This document shows, in pieces, positions 1 to 5,751 of a stretch of DNA of 7,795 nucleotides; position 1 is the first letter of the stretch; every line of letters starts with the position of its first letter. The position numbers and the translations under genes are program-made. The DNA comes from Treponema sp. (lineage in GTDB: Bacteria; Spirochaetota; Spirochaetia; Treponematales; Breznakiellaceae): the NCBI GenBank assembly GCA_031275515.1, contig JAISOQ010000235.1:1-7795 (forward strand), written 5' to 3'. The notes under the pieces were generated by a model that saw only the letters and a program-made list of their open reading frames with translations, was not told the DNA's origin and ran no database searches.

Positions 1-734
1 GCGTCGAACAGGAGCCGCCGGAGTTCGGAAGCGGCGTACAGGCGCTGGGTAAAGGTCTTTTCGATACGCCTGCCGTCTTTTTTGTCGATGAGGATCCACC
101 GGTTCTCAAGGAGGGACCAGGAATCCAGGGGGGCGTATTTTGTGAGTACCATGAAGCCTGCCCGTTCAAACCATTCGGCTTCAACAAAGTCCCGCACCGC
201 TATTTCCTTTCCCAGGGTCTCGATGATGAAGGCCCCGCCGTCTTTCAGGGAATCCCGGGCATTCTGAGCCAGGAGCCGGTCGTCTTCCGGGTTCTCAAAA
301 TAACCAAAAGATATGTAGAGGTTTACCGCCAGGTCGAAGGCGGCGGGGCGTTTAAAGGAACGGACATCGGAACGGACGAATTCTATGTCCAGGTTTTCAT
401 AGGCCGCGTCGTTCCGGGCTGTTTCCAGGTAGGCGCTGGTGATGTCCACCCCCACGGGAGCAAAGCCCCGGCGAGCCAATTCCAGGGTGATGCGGCCAAA
501 ACCGCAGCAGAGATCCAGAACCCGGGGCGGGGAGAATGCAGGCGGCGGCGCGTCAGGCCTGGACGGGGCGGCGGCGTCCATCCGGTACAGGTCCGGGCAG
601 GCCAGGCGGGTGATTCCGTCAGCCACCCGGGAAATTTCGGTCATCCGTTTATCGTCAAACATGATGGGAGCGTACTGTTCCCAAAAGCCGGCATCGTAAA
701 ACCATTCCGTATCAGCCGGTGCGTCACCATTCAT
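1..734 (-). CDS. Class I SAM-dependent methyltransferase (partial, C-terminus off the left edge)
   Basis: Reading from the ATG at 734-732, 244 complete codons stay open to the left edge, so the C-terminus is missing. The protein has a Rossmann methyltransferase core. Motif I is VLDLCCGFGR (residues 72-81). The acidic residue closing strand beta-2, which normally binds the SAM ribose, is D97 in GVDIT. A motif IV-like stretch, FDLAVNLYISFGYF, spans 133-146, and DGGAFIIET (165-173) fits strand beta-5. This resembles stand-alone small-molecule methyltransferases of the Methyltransf_25/11 type. The substrate cannot be read from the sequence. A Pro/Ala-rich stretch (residues 53-71) separates an N-terminal helical cap from the core. 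The protein should be soluble and cytoplasmic. It is transcribed divergently from the lipoprotein gene. No Shine-Dalgarno precedes the ATG, but a perfect TATAAT lies eight bases upstream. The fold is confident and the specific function is unknown. Confidence 0.88.
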   Translation of the reverse strand, partial: MNGDAPADTEWFYDAGFWEQYAPIMFDDKRMTEISRVADGITRLACPDLYRMDAAAPSRPDAPPPAFSPPRVLDLCCGFGRITLELARRGFAPVGVDITSAYLETARNDAAYENLDIEFVRSDVRSFKRPAAFDLAVNLYISFGYFENPEDDRLLAQNARDSLKDGGAFIIETLGKEIAVRDFVEAEWFERAGFMVLTKYAPLDSWSLLENRWILIDKKDGRRIEKTFTQRLYAASELRRLLFD

Positions 735-742
735 AAGTGATT

Positions 743-771
743 ATTATAGCGGAAAAACTGGTAAATGCCTA
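743..771 (-). promoter_or_regulatory. Sigma-70-type promoter of the methyltransferase gene, probably leaderless
   Basis: On the minus strand the -10 is TATAAT (748-743, 6/6). With a 17-base spacer the -35 is TAGGCA (771-766, 4/6 to TTGACA). Transcription would begin near 736, only one or two bases before the ATG at 734. That explains why no ribosome-binding site is visible. The -35 lies inside the spacer of the opposite promoter, so the two should compete for polymerase. Confidence 0.55.
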
Positions 772-786
772 TAAAAATATTATAAT
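758..786 (+). promoter_or_regulatory. Sigma-70-type promoter of the lipoprotein gene, probably leaderless
   Basis: A perfect TATAAT lies at 781-786, seven bases before the ATG at 794. With a 17-base spacer the -35 is CTGGTA (758-763), which matches only 3/6. Transcription would start at about 793, at the start codon itself. The offset TATTAT at 778-783 is an alternative -10. Confidence rests on the -10 and its spacing; the -35 is weak. Confidence 0.5.
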
Positions 787-793
787 CAGACGT

Positions 794-1633
794 ATGAAGA
801 AAAAATCAGTTAACAAAGGTTTTTTTATGGCACTTCTTTCCATGACAAGTATGATGCTCCTCAGCTCCTGCCAAAGCACAAATGACGCTTTATCCAGGAG
901 AAACCGGCAGACTCAAGGCAGCCTTGAATCTGTAACATTCAAAACAGTGGTCAAATCCGAGACTATCCCTTTGAACCCGGCTCCCGGGGATGATGGTCCC
1001 CGGATGCTCGTTATCATGGCCATTCAGAATATCCCAAGCCAGGGGAGACTGGGAGATCTTATCCAGAATGTGGTATTCGGCGGAGTTGATTCCGAAGCGT
1101 ATGGGGAAAAGATCATCGCTGATTACCGTTCGCGCTATCAGGAGGAAGGGGAACAGGCCCTGGGGGAAGACGGCGCATTCGCCGAATCCTGGAACTGGGA
1201 GTACAGCGAAACCGTCGAAGGCACGGTACTACCCCTGGAACGGGCTTTATCAGGGATGACCAGATGCCTTATTGTCTGCCGGTCCCGGGAATATTACCTG
1301 GGAGGCGCCCACGGTATGCGGGAAAAGCAGTATTTCCTGTTCGATACGGTTAAAAACAGGAAGATCAGCCTGGACGATCTTATCCGCAAGAACGCCCGCA
1401 TGACATTACGGCAGATTTTGGCGGGCAAACTACGGGAGCTTGCGGAAATCGGGAAAGACGCCCCTCTGAGCCAGGGCGGTTTCCTGACGGATCTGCCCGA
1501 AATCCCGGAGAACTTTTTCCTTACCTCCGGCGGCTTTGGGGTTCACTGGGATCCCTACGAAATAGCCCCCTATGTGATGGGGCCTATCGAAGTTATCATC
1601 CCCTATGATGAGCTTATGAGCGTGCTGCGCTAG
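794..1633 (+). CDS. DUF3298-domain lipoprotein
   Basis: A 279-residue protein with a lipoprotein signal peptide: basic MKKKSVNKG, a hydrophobic core (10-23) and lipobox L23-S24-S25-C26. It should be lipidated at C26 and anchored to a membrane facing the periplasm or the surface. The C-terminal half fits DUF3298: YYLGGAHG (167-174), then FLFDTVKNRKISLDDLI (181-197), closing with GFGVHWDPYEIAPY and VIIPYDEL (247-274). In other bacteria this domain occurs in PdaC-like proteins and in RsiV, an anti-sigma factor that binds lysozyme. There is no cytoplasmic sigma-binding domain here, so an anti-sigma role is not supported. I chose the ATG at 794 because it gives a proper signal peptide and lies just after TATAAT. 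A GTG at 737 would add 19 residues encoded by the promoter. A later ATG at 827 would remove the basic n-region. Confidence 0.85.
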   Translation: MKKKSVNKGFFMALLSMTSMMLLSSCQSTNDALSRRNRQTQGSLESVTFKTVVKSETIPLNPAPGDDGPRMLVIMAIQNIPSQGRLGDLIQNVVFGGVDSEAYGEKIIADYRSRYQEEGEQALGEDGAFAESWNWEYSETVEGTVLPLERALSGMTRCLIVCRSREYYLGGAHGMREKQYFLFDTVKNRKISLDDLIRKNARMTLRQILAGKLRELAEIGKDAPLSQGGFLTDLPEIPENFFLTSGGFGVHWDPYEIAPYVMGPIEVIIPYDELMSVLR

Positions 1634-1667
1634 GAGCTTATGGGGACTGCGCCTCTGTAATCAACAA

Positions 1668-1686
1668 CCCTGTCTGAAAGGCAGGG
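1668..1686 (+). promoter_or_regulatory. Intergenic RNA hairpin
   Basis: CCCTGTCTGAAAGGCAGGG can fold into an 8-bp stem (one T-G wobble) with a GAA triloop. No T-run follows, so it is not a standard terminator. Its right arm, CAGGGC (1682-1687), can alternatively pair with GCCCTG at 1711-1716. It could protect the 3' end of the lipoprotein mRNA or belong to a leader of the next gene. The structure is visible; the role is unknown. Confidence 0.4.
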
Positions 1687-1732
1687 CAGACCCTTCAGCA
1701 CACATGAAATGCCCTGTATTGTGTTCACCTTA

Positions 1733-1771
1733 GAGCCAGTTTCAAGACTGGCTCGTCTTATCAAAATTTTT
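1733..1771 (+). terminator. Probable terminator after the lipoprotein gene
   Basis: GAGCCAGT (1733-1740) and ACTGGCTC (1747-1754) form a perfect 8-bp stem with a 6-base loop. The sequence that follows is T-rich but interrupted (GTCTTATC, then A4T5 ending at 1771), so termination may be incomplete. It separates the lipoprotein gene from the small CxxC gene. Confidence 0.45.
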
Positions 1772-1817
1772 ACTCAATTTTTTCTCCGGATAACCCGATA
1801 TTTTGAGAAATATATTT

Positions 1818-1822
1818 GGAGG
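1818..1822 (+). promoter_or_regulatory. Shine-Dalgarno site fixing the start of the CxxC protein
   Basis: GGAGG with an 8-base spacer precedes the ATG at 1831. It sits inside the reading frame that would begin at TTG 1816, which argues against that upstream start. It is also the strongest ribosome-binding site in the window and contrasts with the genes that have none. Confidence 0.85.
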
Positions 1823-1830
1823 AATTATCC

Positions 1831-2043
1831 ATGAAACGTTACTGCATCAAGTGCGGATCAGACAGGGTTGAATATCTGGATATTATTGGCGAGAACAGCG
1901 AGGGCTATACCATCCGTATTACCAGAATAAAGGACGGGTATGAAAAGGTCGTCGAAGAGTTTTTGAGCCGGAACCTCTTCGATACGTGTCTAAAAACAGG
2001 CTACATCTATAAAATGGAAGGAACTATAGCTTCGGTGGCCTAG
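1831..2043 (+). CDS. Small CxxC-containing hypothetical protein
   Basis: A 70-residue cytoplasmic protein that I do not recognise. It opens with MKRYCIKCGS, giving a zinc-knuckle-like C5-x2-C8. The only other cysteine is C53 (LFDTCLKTG). A monomer therefore lacks the usual four-cysteine zinc ribbon; metal binding would need a histidine-free three-Cys site, an outside ligand, or dimerisation. The middle is charged and mixed alpha/beta in character (TIRITRIKDGYEKVVEEF, 27-44). There is no signal peptide or membrane segment. The strong GGAGG at the correct distance and typical codon use support a real gene. No convincing promoter was found in the 76 bases between the upstream hairpin and the ATG. 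It could equally be transcribed by read-through from the lipoprotein gene. Confidence 0.75.
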   Translation: MKRYCIKCGSDRVEYLDIIGENSEGYTIRITRIKDGYEKVVEEFLSRNLFDTCLKTGYIYKMEGTIASVA

Positions 2044-2107
2044 CCGCATACCCCTTTCCTGCGCGGGCTTGGGATCCGCCGGATAGATGGCCCCCTTCAA
2101 ATCGGTC

Positions 2108-2137
2108 TTGTATTTTCCAGCCCTTGTAACTTAGACT
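2108..2137 (+). promoter_or_regulatory. Weak candidate promoter of the cyclase gene
   Basis: TTGTAT (2108-2113), an 18-base spacer and TAGACT (2132-2137, 4/6 to TATAAT) end six bases before the ATG at 2144. Neither box is strong. The geometry matches the other apparently leaderless starts in the window, and there is no Shine-Dalgarno before this ATG. Confidence 0.25.
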
Positions 2138-2143
2138 GAATTC

Positions 2144-3826
2144 ATGAAATTCCGGGTAAAAATATTTTTAGTTGTTCTGCCTCTTATCATCGTAACCCTC
2201 TCCCTGACGGAAATTGCCTCTTATTTTCATGCGGTAAACGGGGTCACCCGTCTTGCCAAACAGTTATTGGATTTCAAATCGGGAGAGCTGGAAAAATACG
2301 CTGAAAATCAGTGGGAACTCCTGGTGGAGAACAACTATGCCGGAAGGCCCGATATGGTAGAGGCCGCCAAAATTGCGGTGGAAATGTACGCCCGGACCAT
2401 CGTCCTAAGCGATACTGAAATAATCTTTGCCCTGGACGGGGAGGGAAATCCGGTTATGTCAAGTTCCCCCCTGCAAATCAACCCTGACGAAAAAGGCGCG
2501 CTTTTGAATCTCCTCAAAACCGGAGAGCGGGGCCTCCTTACAGCCGTCATAGACGGGGAAAAACGGGTGTTTCAGTCCTTCTTCTTTACACCCTTTCAAT
2601 GGCACATCCTTATCAGCGAAAAAAGCGATGTTTTCTACCGGGACGCAAACCAGATCACGATCCAAACGATCATCACCCTGGGGGCCGCCATTATCCTGGC
2701 GGTGATACTCCTCTTCCTGGTCGCCCGGCGTCTTACGGATCCGCTGGATAAAATCGTCAAAGCCATGAACAACATCATAGAGTCGTCGGATCTTTCTTCC
2801 CGGGTGGAGGTGGAGTATCGGGACGAAACAGGCAGGCTGGCCTATACCTTTAATAGCATGATAGAGGCCCTGGACCAGGCGTACAGTCAGATTAAACGCT
2901 ACGCCTTTGACGCAGTGCTGGCAGGCAAGAAGGAAGAGCGGATACGCCATATTTTCCAGAAGTACGTCCCTAAAGATGTGATTGAACAATTCTTTGTTTC
3001 TCCGGAAAAGATGCTTACCGGCGCCAACCGGGAGCTTGCAATACTTTTTTCCGACATACGCAGCTTTACCACTATTTCCGAAGGCATGAATCCCGGAGAC
3101 CTGGTGAATTCCCTGAACCGGTATTTTTCCGGCCAAGTGGACGTGATCATGAACCGGAACGGCATAGTGGACAAATACATAGGCGACGCCATCATGGCCT
3201 TTTGGGGCGCTCCCAGGAAGCGGGACGACGACGCCCTTCAGTCTATCCTTGCCGCCCTGGACATGATACGCACCCTGGAGGGTTTCAACGACCAGCAGCG
3301 GCGGCTCAACAAACCTGAGTTCCATATCGGCATAGGCATCAACTACGGAGAGGTGACGGTGGGGAACATAGGTTCCGAACGGAAGATGGACTACACGGTA
3401 ATAGGCGACCCGGTGAACCTTGCAAGCCGCCTGGAAGGGCTTACCAAAACCTACCATGCGGAAATTCTCATCTCCGAGGGGATCTACGCGGAACTGCGGA
3501 AGCTGGAAGCGGATGTCCGCGCCCAGGGGCTTAGGTTCCGCCTTTTGGATACCGTGGCCGTAAAGGGTAAGACCAAGGGGGTAAAGATATTCACGGTGAA
3601 GCGCGACCTTTCTCCGGCAGAGGAAAACGCCTGGCCCCTTCACAACCAAGGTATGGAACTCTACTACCGCCGTTCCTTCCAGGAAGCGGCGGTGAAATTC
3701 AGGGAAGTCCTGGCCCTGCTCCCCGGCGACTTTAACGGCGAAAACCTCCTCAACCGCTGTACCGCTTACGCCGTAAACCCGCCCCCTATAGGCTGGGGCG
3801 GGGTGGAAGTGATGAAAACCAAATGA
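2144..3826 (+). CDS. Membrane-bound class III adenylate cyclase with extracytoplasmic sensor, HAMP and C-terminal TPR-like segment
   Basis: A 560-residue inner-membrane signalling protein predicted to convert ATP to cAMP. The order is: TM1 (about 6-27), an extracytoplasmic sensor of about 140 residues that looks Cache-like (28-170), TM2 (171-194), HAMP (195-247, with P200 and the DETG motif at 227-230), a linker helix, and the catalytic domain (about 296-485). All expected class III residues are visible. The metal-binding aspartates are D304 (LFSDIRSFT) and D348 (KYIGDAIMAFWG). The K344 plus D422 pair specifies adenine rather than guanine. N425 and R429 (VNLASRLE) stabilise the transition state. 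Residues 500-535 resemble one TPR unit (GMELYYRRSFQEAAVKFREVL), often seen behind spirochaetal cyclases. The sensed ligand is unknown. The gene stands alone and ends in a strong terminator. A 396-residue open frame on the opposite strand is a coding shadow. Confidence 0.93.
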   Translation: MKFRVKIFLVVLPLIIVTLSLTEIASYFHAVNGVTRLAKQLLDFKSGELEKYAENQWELLVENNYAGRPDMVEAAKIAVEMYARTIVLSDTEIIFALDGEGNPVMSSSPLQINPDEKGALLNLLKTGERGLLTAVIDGEKRVFQSFFFTPFQWHILISEKSDVFYRDANQITIQTIITLGAAIILAVILLFLVARRLTDPLDKIVKAMNNIIESSDLSSRVEVEYRDETGRLAYTFNSMIEALDQAYSQIKRYAFDAVLAGKKEERIRHIFQKYVPKDVIEQFFVSPEKMLTGANRELAILFSDIRSFTTISEGMNPGDLVNSLNRYFSGQVDVIMNRNGIVDKYIGDAIMAFWGAPRKRDDDALQSILAALDMIRTLEGFNDQQRRLNKPEFHIGIGINYGEVTVGNIGSERKMDYTVIGDPVNLASRLEGLTKTYHAEILISEGIYAELRKLEADVRAQGLRFRLLDTVAVKGKTKGVKIFTVKRDLSPAEENAWPLHNQGMELYYRRSFQEAAVKFREVLALLPGDFNGENLLNRCTAYAVNPPPIGWGGVEVMKTK

Positions 3827-3854
3827 GGGTCTAAAGGCGCTTAAACGGGAATGT

Positions 3855-3881
3855 TCTGCGGGGGTCCTCCCGCAGATTTTT
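3855..3881 (+). terminator. Strong intrinsic terminator of the cyclase gene
   Basis: TCTGCGGG (3855-3862) and CCCGCAGA (3869-3876) form a perfect GC-rich 8-bp stem with a 6-base loop, followed directly by TTTTT (3877-3881). It lies 28 bases after the cyclase stop and only four bases from the stop of the converging gene. In the minus direction the same stem is not followed by a T-run, so it would stop that transcript less well. Confidence 0.88.
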
Positions 3882-3885
3882 GCCG

Positions 3886-5739
3886 TTATTGACTCAAGGT
3901 CTGGAGCGCCGCGCGTATGGTGGTAAGCTGGCTGTTCAGGCTTTGGATGGTTTCTTCCTGAGAAGCGGTTCGGGTACGAAGTTCGCTAATCGTGTTGTCC
4001 CTGGCGGCCACGGTTTGGGTCAGGCTGTTGTTCTGGGTCTGGAGCGTGGAAATGGCGCTGTCCCTGGCGGCCACGGTTTGGGTTAAGCTGCTGTTCTGGG
4101 TTTGAAGCGTGGAAATGGCGCTGTCCCTGGCGGCCACGGTTTGGGTTAGATTGTTATTCTGGGTTTGAAGCGTAGAAATAGTGGTGTTCCTGGCGGCCAT
4201 GGTTTGGGTTAGATTGTTATTCTGGGTTTGAAGCGTAGAAATGGCGCTGTCCCTGGCGGCCGCGGTTTGGGTTAAGCTGCTGTTCTGGGCCTGAAGGGCG
4301 GCAATGGTCCTTTCCTGTTCGGCGGCCTGCTGTTCCAGGGCGGTATTCCGGGTCCTCAGGGTGTTTTCGTTGTTTGCCGCCGCCGCAAGACGCCGCTCCA
4401 GTTCGGCGTTTTGGGTTTTTAGGGAGGTTTCCGTGCCTGCGGACGCGGCGGCGGCCATATTCAGGGTCTCAAGGCTCTCTTCCAGTTCGGCATTTTTCCG
4501 CCATAAATCGGCGATGATCTGTTCCGTATCCCCATCCACGGCGGGAGCGGGAGCAGCGGCGGCGGCGGCTTTGCTTGCCGTTAGATCGGTTATCATCCCT
4601 TCCAGGAGGTCTATGGATGCGGCGTAAAGGGACCTTCGGGACTGAATTGACCGTATGCTTTGAAAAGCCGGGGTATTAAGGTATTCCCGCATAACCCGCA
4701 GGGTATCCGCCGCCTCATCCAAAAGCCCCTTCCGTATCTGATCGTTCACCAGAACGTAGTACCCCCCCAGCTGGGATTCTATCACCCCGGCTTTCTCCTG
4801 ATCGCTGGAGAGACGTTCCAGCTCGCTCCGGGCGTCGTTAAGGCTGGACCGGGCCTGTTCAGTCATGGCGGCAAGTTCTTTGGTCTTGGCCTCAAGCTGG
4901 GTACGGAGGGCGGCTTCTCTGGCCCGGGAAGATTCCAGCAGCTGGGAACGTTCATGCTGCAAGGAGGCAAGGCTTGAACGGTACTCCTCCTGGAGGCTCT
5001 TGAGAGCGGACTCCGAATCGGCCCGTTCCACATCCAGCTGCTGGCGGTAATTTGTAAGCTGACTATTCATCCCGGCAATACGCTCGGCGTCGAACTGGCG
5101 CATACGCTCGATTATGGCGGCCTCGGACAGGTTCTGCTCCACCAGCCGCTGGCGTTCCGCGGCAAAGGCCGCGCTCATCTCATTCCGCAGTTCCGCCTCT
5201 TTATCCCGCATCATGGCTTCCACCGAATCCTGAAGCGACTGAAGTTCCGTATCGACCCCGGAAAGCTTGCTTGTCATGACGGCGATTTCGCCTTCCTTGG
5301 CCTCAATCTGGGACGCGGTTTCCCGCCGTATCTCCTCTATCAAGGCCCGTTCCGCGATATTGTAAATTTTGTCCCCTTCCCGTATTTTAACTTCTTCTTT
5401 TCCATGGAAAGACGAAAGGAAGAAGGCGCCCCCCGCAAGAATAACGACGGCTATGGCGTTTACCAGCGCCGGAAAGAGGCTGTCTTTCTTTTGGGTCTTA
5501 AAAGTCCCCACATCTCCGGCACGCTTTTTTCCGGCTTTGCCCGCCGTCTCCGGGCTGTCCCCCTCCAGGGACAGCCGGTTCTTTACCGTTATGCGGTTTA
5601 TCTCCGTCAGGATTTCCCGCTGTTCTTCCGCGGATATTCCCAAATTGGGATCGATGACAATGCCTTTTTCCGCCGGGGAAGAACCGGCGATATTGGCGGT
5701 TATAGTTCCGGCCTTACCCGGTAAATCTTGTTCCTTCAT
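3886..5739 (-). CDS. Membrane-anchored coiled-coil protein with tandem 21-residue repeats
   Basis: A 617-residue protein of unknown function. Residues 1-87 are hydrophilic and end in a basic patch (KKR 71-73, K81, K84, K85). One transmembrane helix follows (about 88-110). By the positive-inside rule the N-terminus is cytoplasmic and the remaining 500 residues are periplasmic. These comprise a long charged coiled coil (about 120-318), a helical module perhaps related to TPRs (319-387), an Ala/Pro hinge (388-404) and a second coiled coil (405-617). The second coil ends in five near-identical 21-residue units (476-580). There is no cleavable signal peptide. I chose the ATG at 5739 because AAGGA precedes it by seven bases. 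An in-frame ATG at 5802 would overlap the end of parC and add 21 residues lacking coiled-coil character. It is the second gene of a unit with parC, with only 10 bases between them. Envelope scaffolding is possible but unproven. Confidence 0.85.
   Translation of the reverse strand: MKEQDLPGKAGTITANIAGSSPAEKGIVIDPNLGISAEEQREILTEINRITVKNRLSLEGDSPETAGKAGKKRAGDVGTFKTQKKDSLFPALVNAIAVVILAGGAFFLSSFHGKEEVKIREGDKIYNIAERALIEEIRRETASQIEAKEGEIAVMTSKLSGVDTELQSLQDSVEAMMRDKEAELRNEMSAAFAAERQRLVEQNLSEAAIIERMRQFDAERIAGMNSQLTNYRQQLDVERADSESALKSLQEEYRSSLASLQHERSQLLESSRAREAALRTQLEAKTKELAAMTEQARSSLNDARSELERLSSDQEKAGVIESQLGGYYVLVNDQIRKGLLDEAADTLRVMREYLNTPAFQSIRSIQSRRSLYAASIDLLEGMITDLTASKAAAAAAPAPAVDGDTEQIIADLWRKNAELEESLETLNMAAAASAGTETSLKTQNAELERRLAAAANNENTLRTRNTALEQQAAEQERTIAALQAQNSSLTQTAAARDSAISTLQTQNNNLTQTMAARNTTISTLQTQNNNLTQTVAARDSAISTLQTQNSSLTQTVAARDSAISTLQTQNNSLTQTVAARDNTISELRTRTASQEETIQSLNSQLTTIRAALQTLSQ
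4000..4314 (-). repeat. Five tandem 63-bp repeats (21 residues each)
   Basis: The units occupy 4252-4314, 4189-4251, 4126-4188, 4063-4125 and 4000-4062. Most encode a variant of DSAISTLQTQNSSLTQTVAA plus R. Hand comparison gives about 54-58 matches of 63 between the pairs checked, pointing to recent tandem duplication. Degenerate copies flank the array (LRTRNTALEQQAAEQ before; DNTISELRTR after). A unit is exactly three heptads, so any gain or loss keeps both reading frame and coiled-coil register. Unit number is a candidate variable-number marker between strains. Confidence 0.95.
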
Positions 5740-5746
5740 AACTCTG

Positions 5747-5751
5747 TCCTT
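5747..5751 (-). promoter_or_regulatory. Shine-Dalgarno overlapping the parC stop codon
   Basis: On the minus strand AAGGA (5751-5747) overlaps the TAA stop of parC (5752-5750) and lies seven bases before the ATG at 5739. This decides the start of the coiled-coil gene. It also suggests that ribosomes finishing parC re-initiate on it. Confidence 0.75.

Larger units (their letters stand above)
739..787. repeat. Inverted repeat spanning the divergent promoter region
   Basis: GATTATTATA (739-748) and TATTATAATC (778-787) are inverted copies matching at 9 of 10 positions, centred near 763. Each arm contains the -10 region of one of the two divergent promoters. The symmetry may simply reflect two similar -10 regions facing outward. 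It could also be the target of a dimeric regulator. Confidence 0.5.

Noticed and set aside
82..699. Plus-strand open frames at 82-267 and 439-699
   Set aside because: They are shadows of the methyltransferase, whose SAM motifs are clear on the minus strand.
737..793. GTG start 19 codons upstream for the lipoprotein
   Set aside because: The extension is encoded by the promoter, has no Shine-Dalgarno, and would bury the signal peptide n-region.
794..1633. Anti-sigma factor (RsiV-like) reading of the DUF3298 protein
   Set aside because: It is a lipoprotein with no cytoplasmic sigma-binding region and no sigma factor gene nearby.
1816..1830. TTG start for the CxxC protein
   Set aside because: The TTG overlaps the GGAGG that correctly positions the ATG at 1831.
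2044..2143. Terminator or hairpin between the CxxC gene and the cyclase
   Set aside because: Only short palindromes (ATCCGCCGGAT) with no usable loop and no T-run were found.
2459..3649. A 396-residue open frame on the minus strand inside the cyclase gene
   Set aside because: It is antisense to a gene with a fully recognisable domain order and catalytic motifs. Its translation shows no family, and it has no ribosome-binding site; it reflects codon bias.
4000..4314. CRISPR-like array
   Set aside because: The repeats are contiguous with no unique spacers and lie in frame within a coding sequence.
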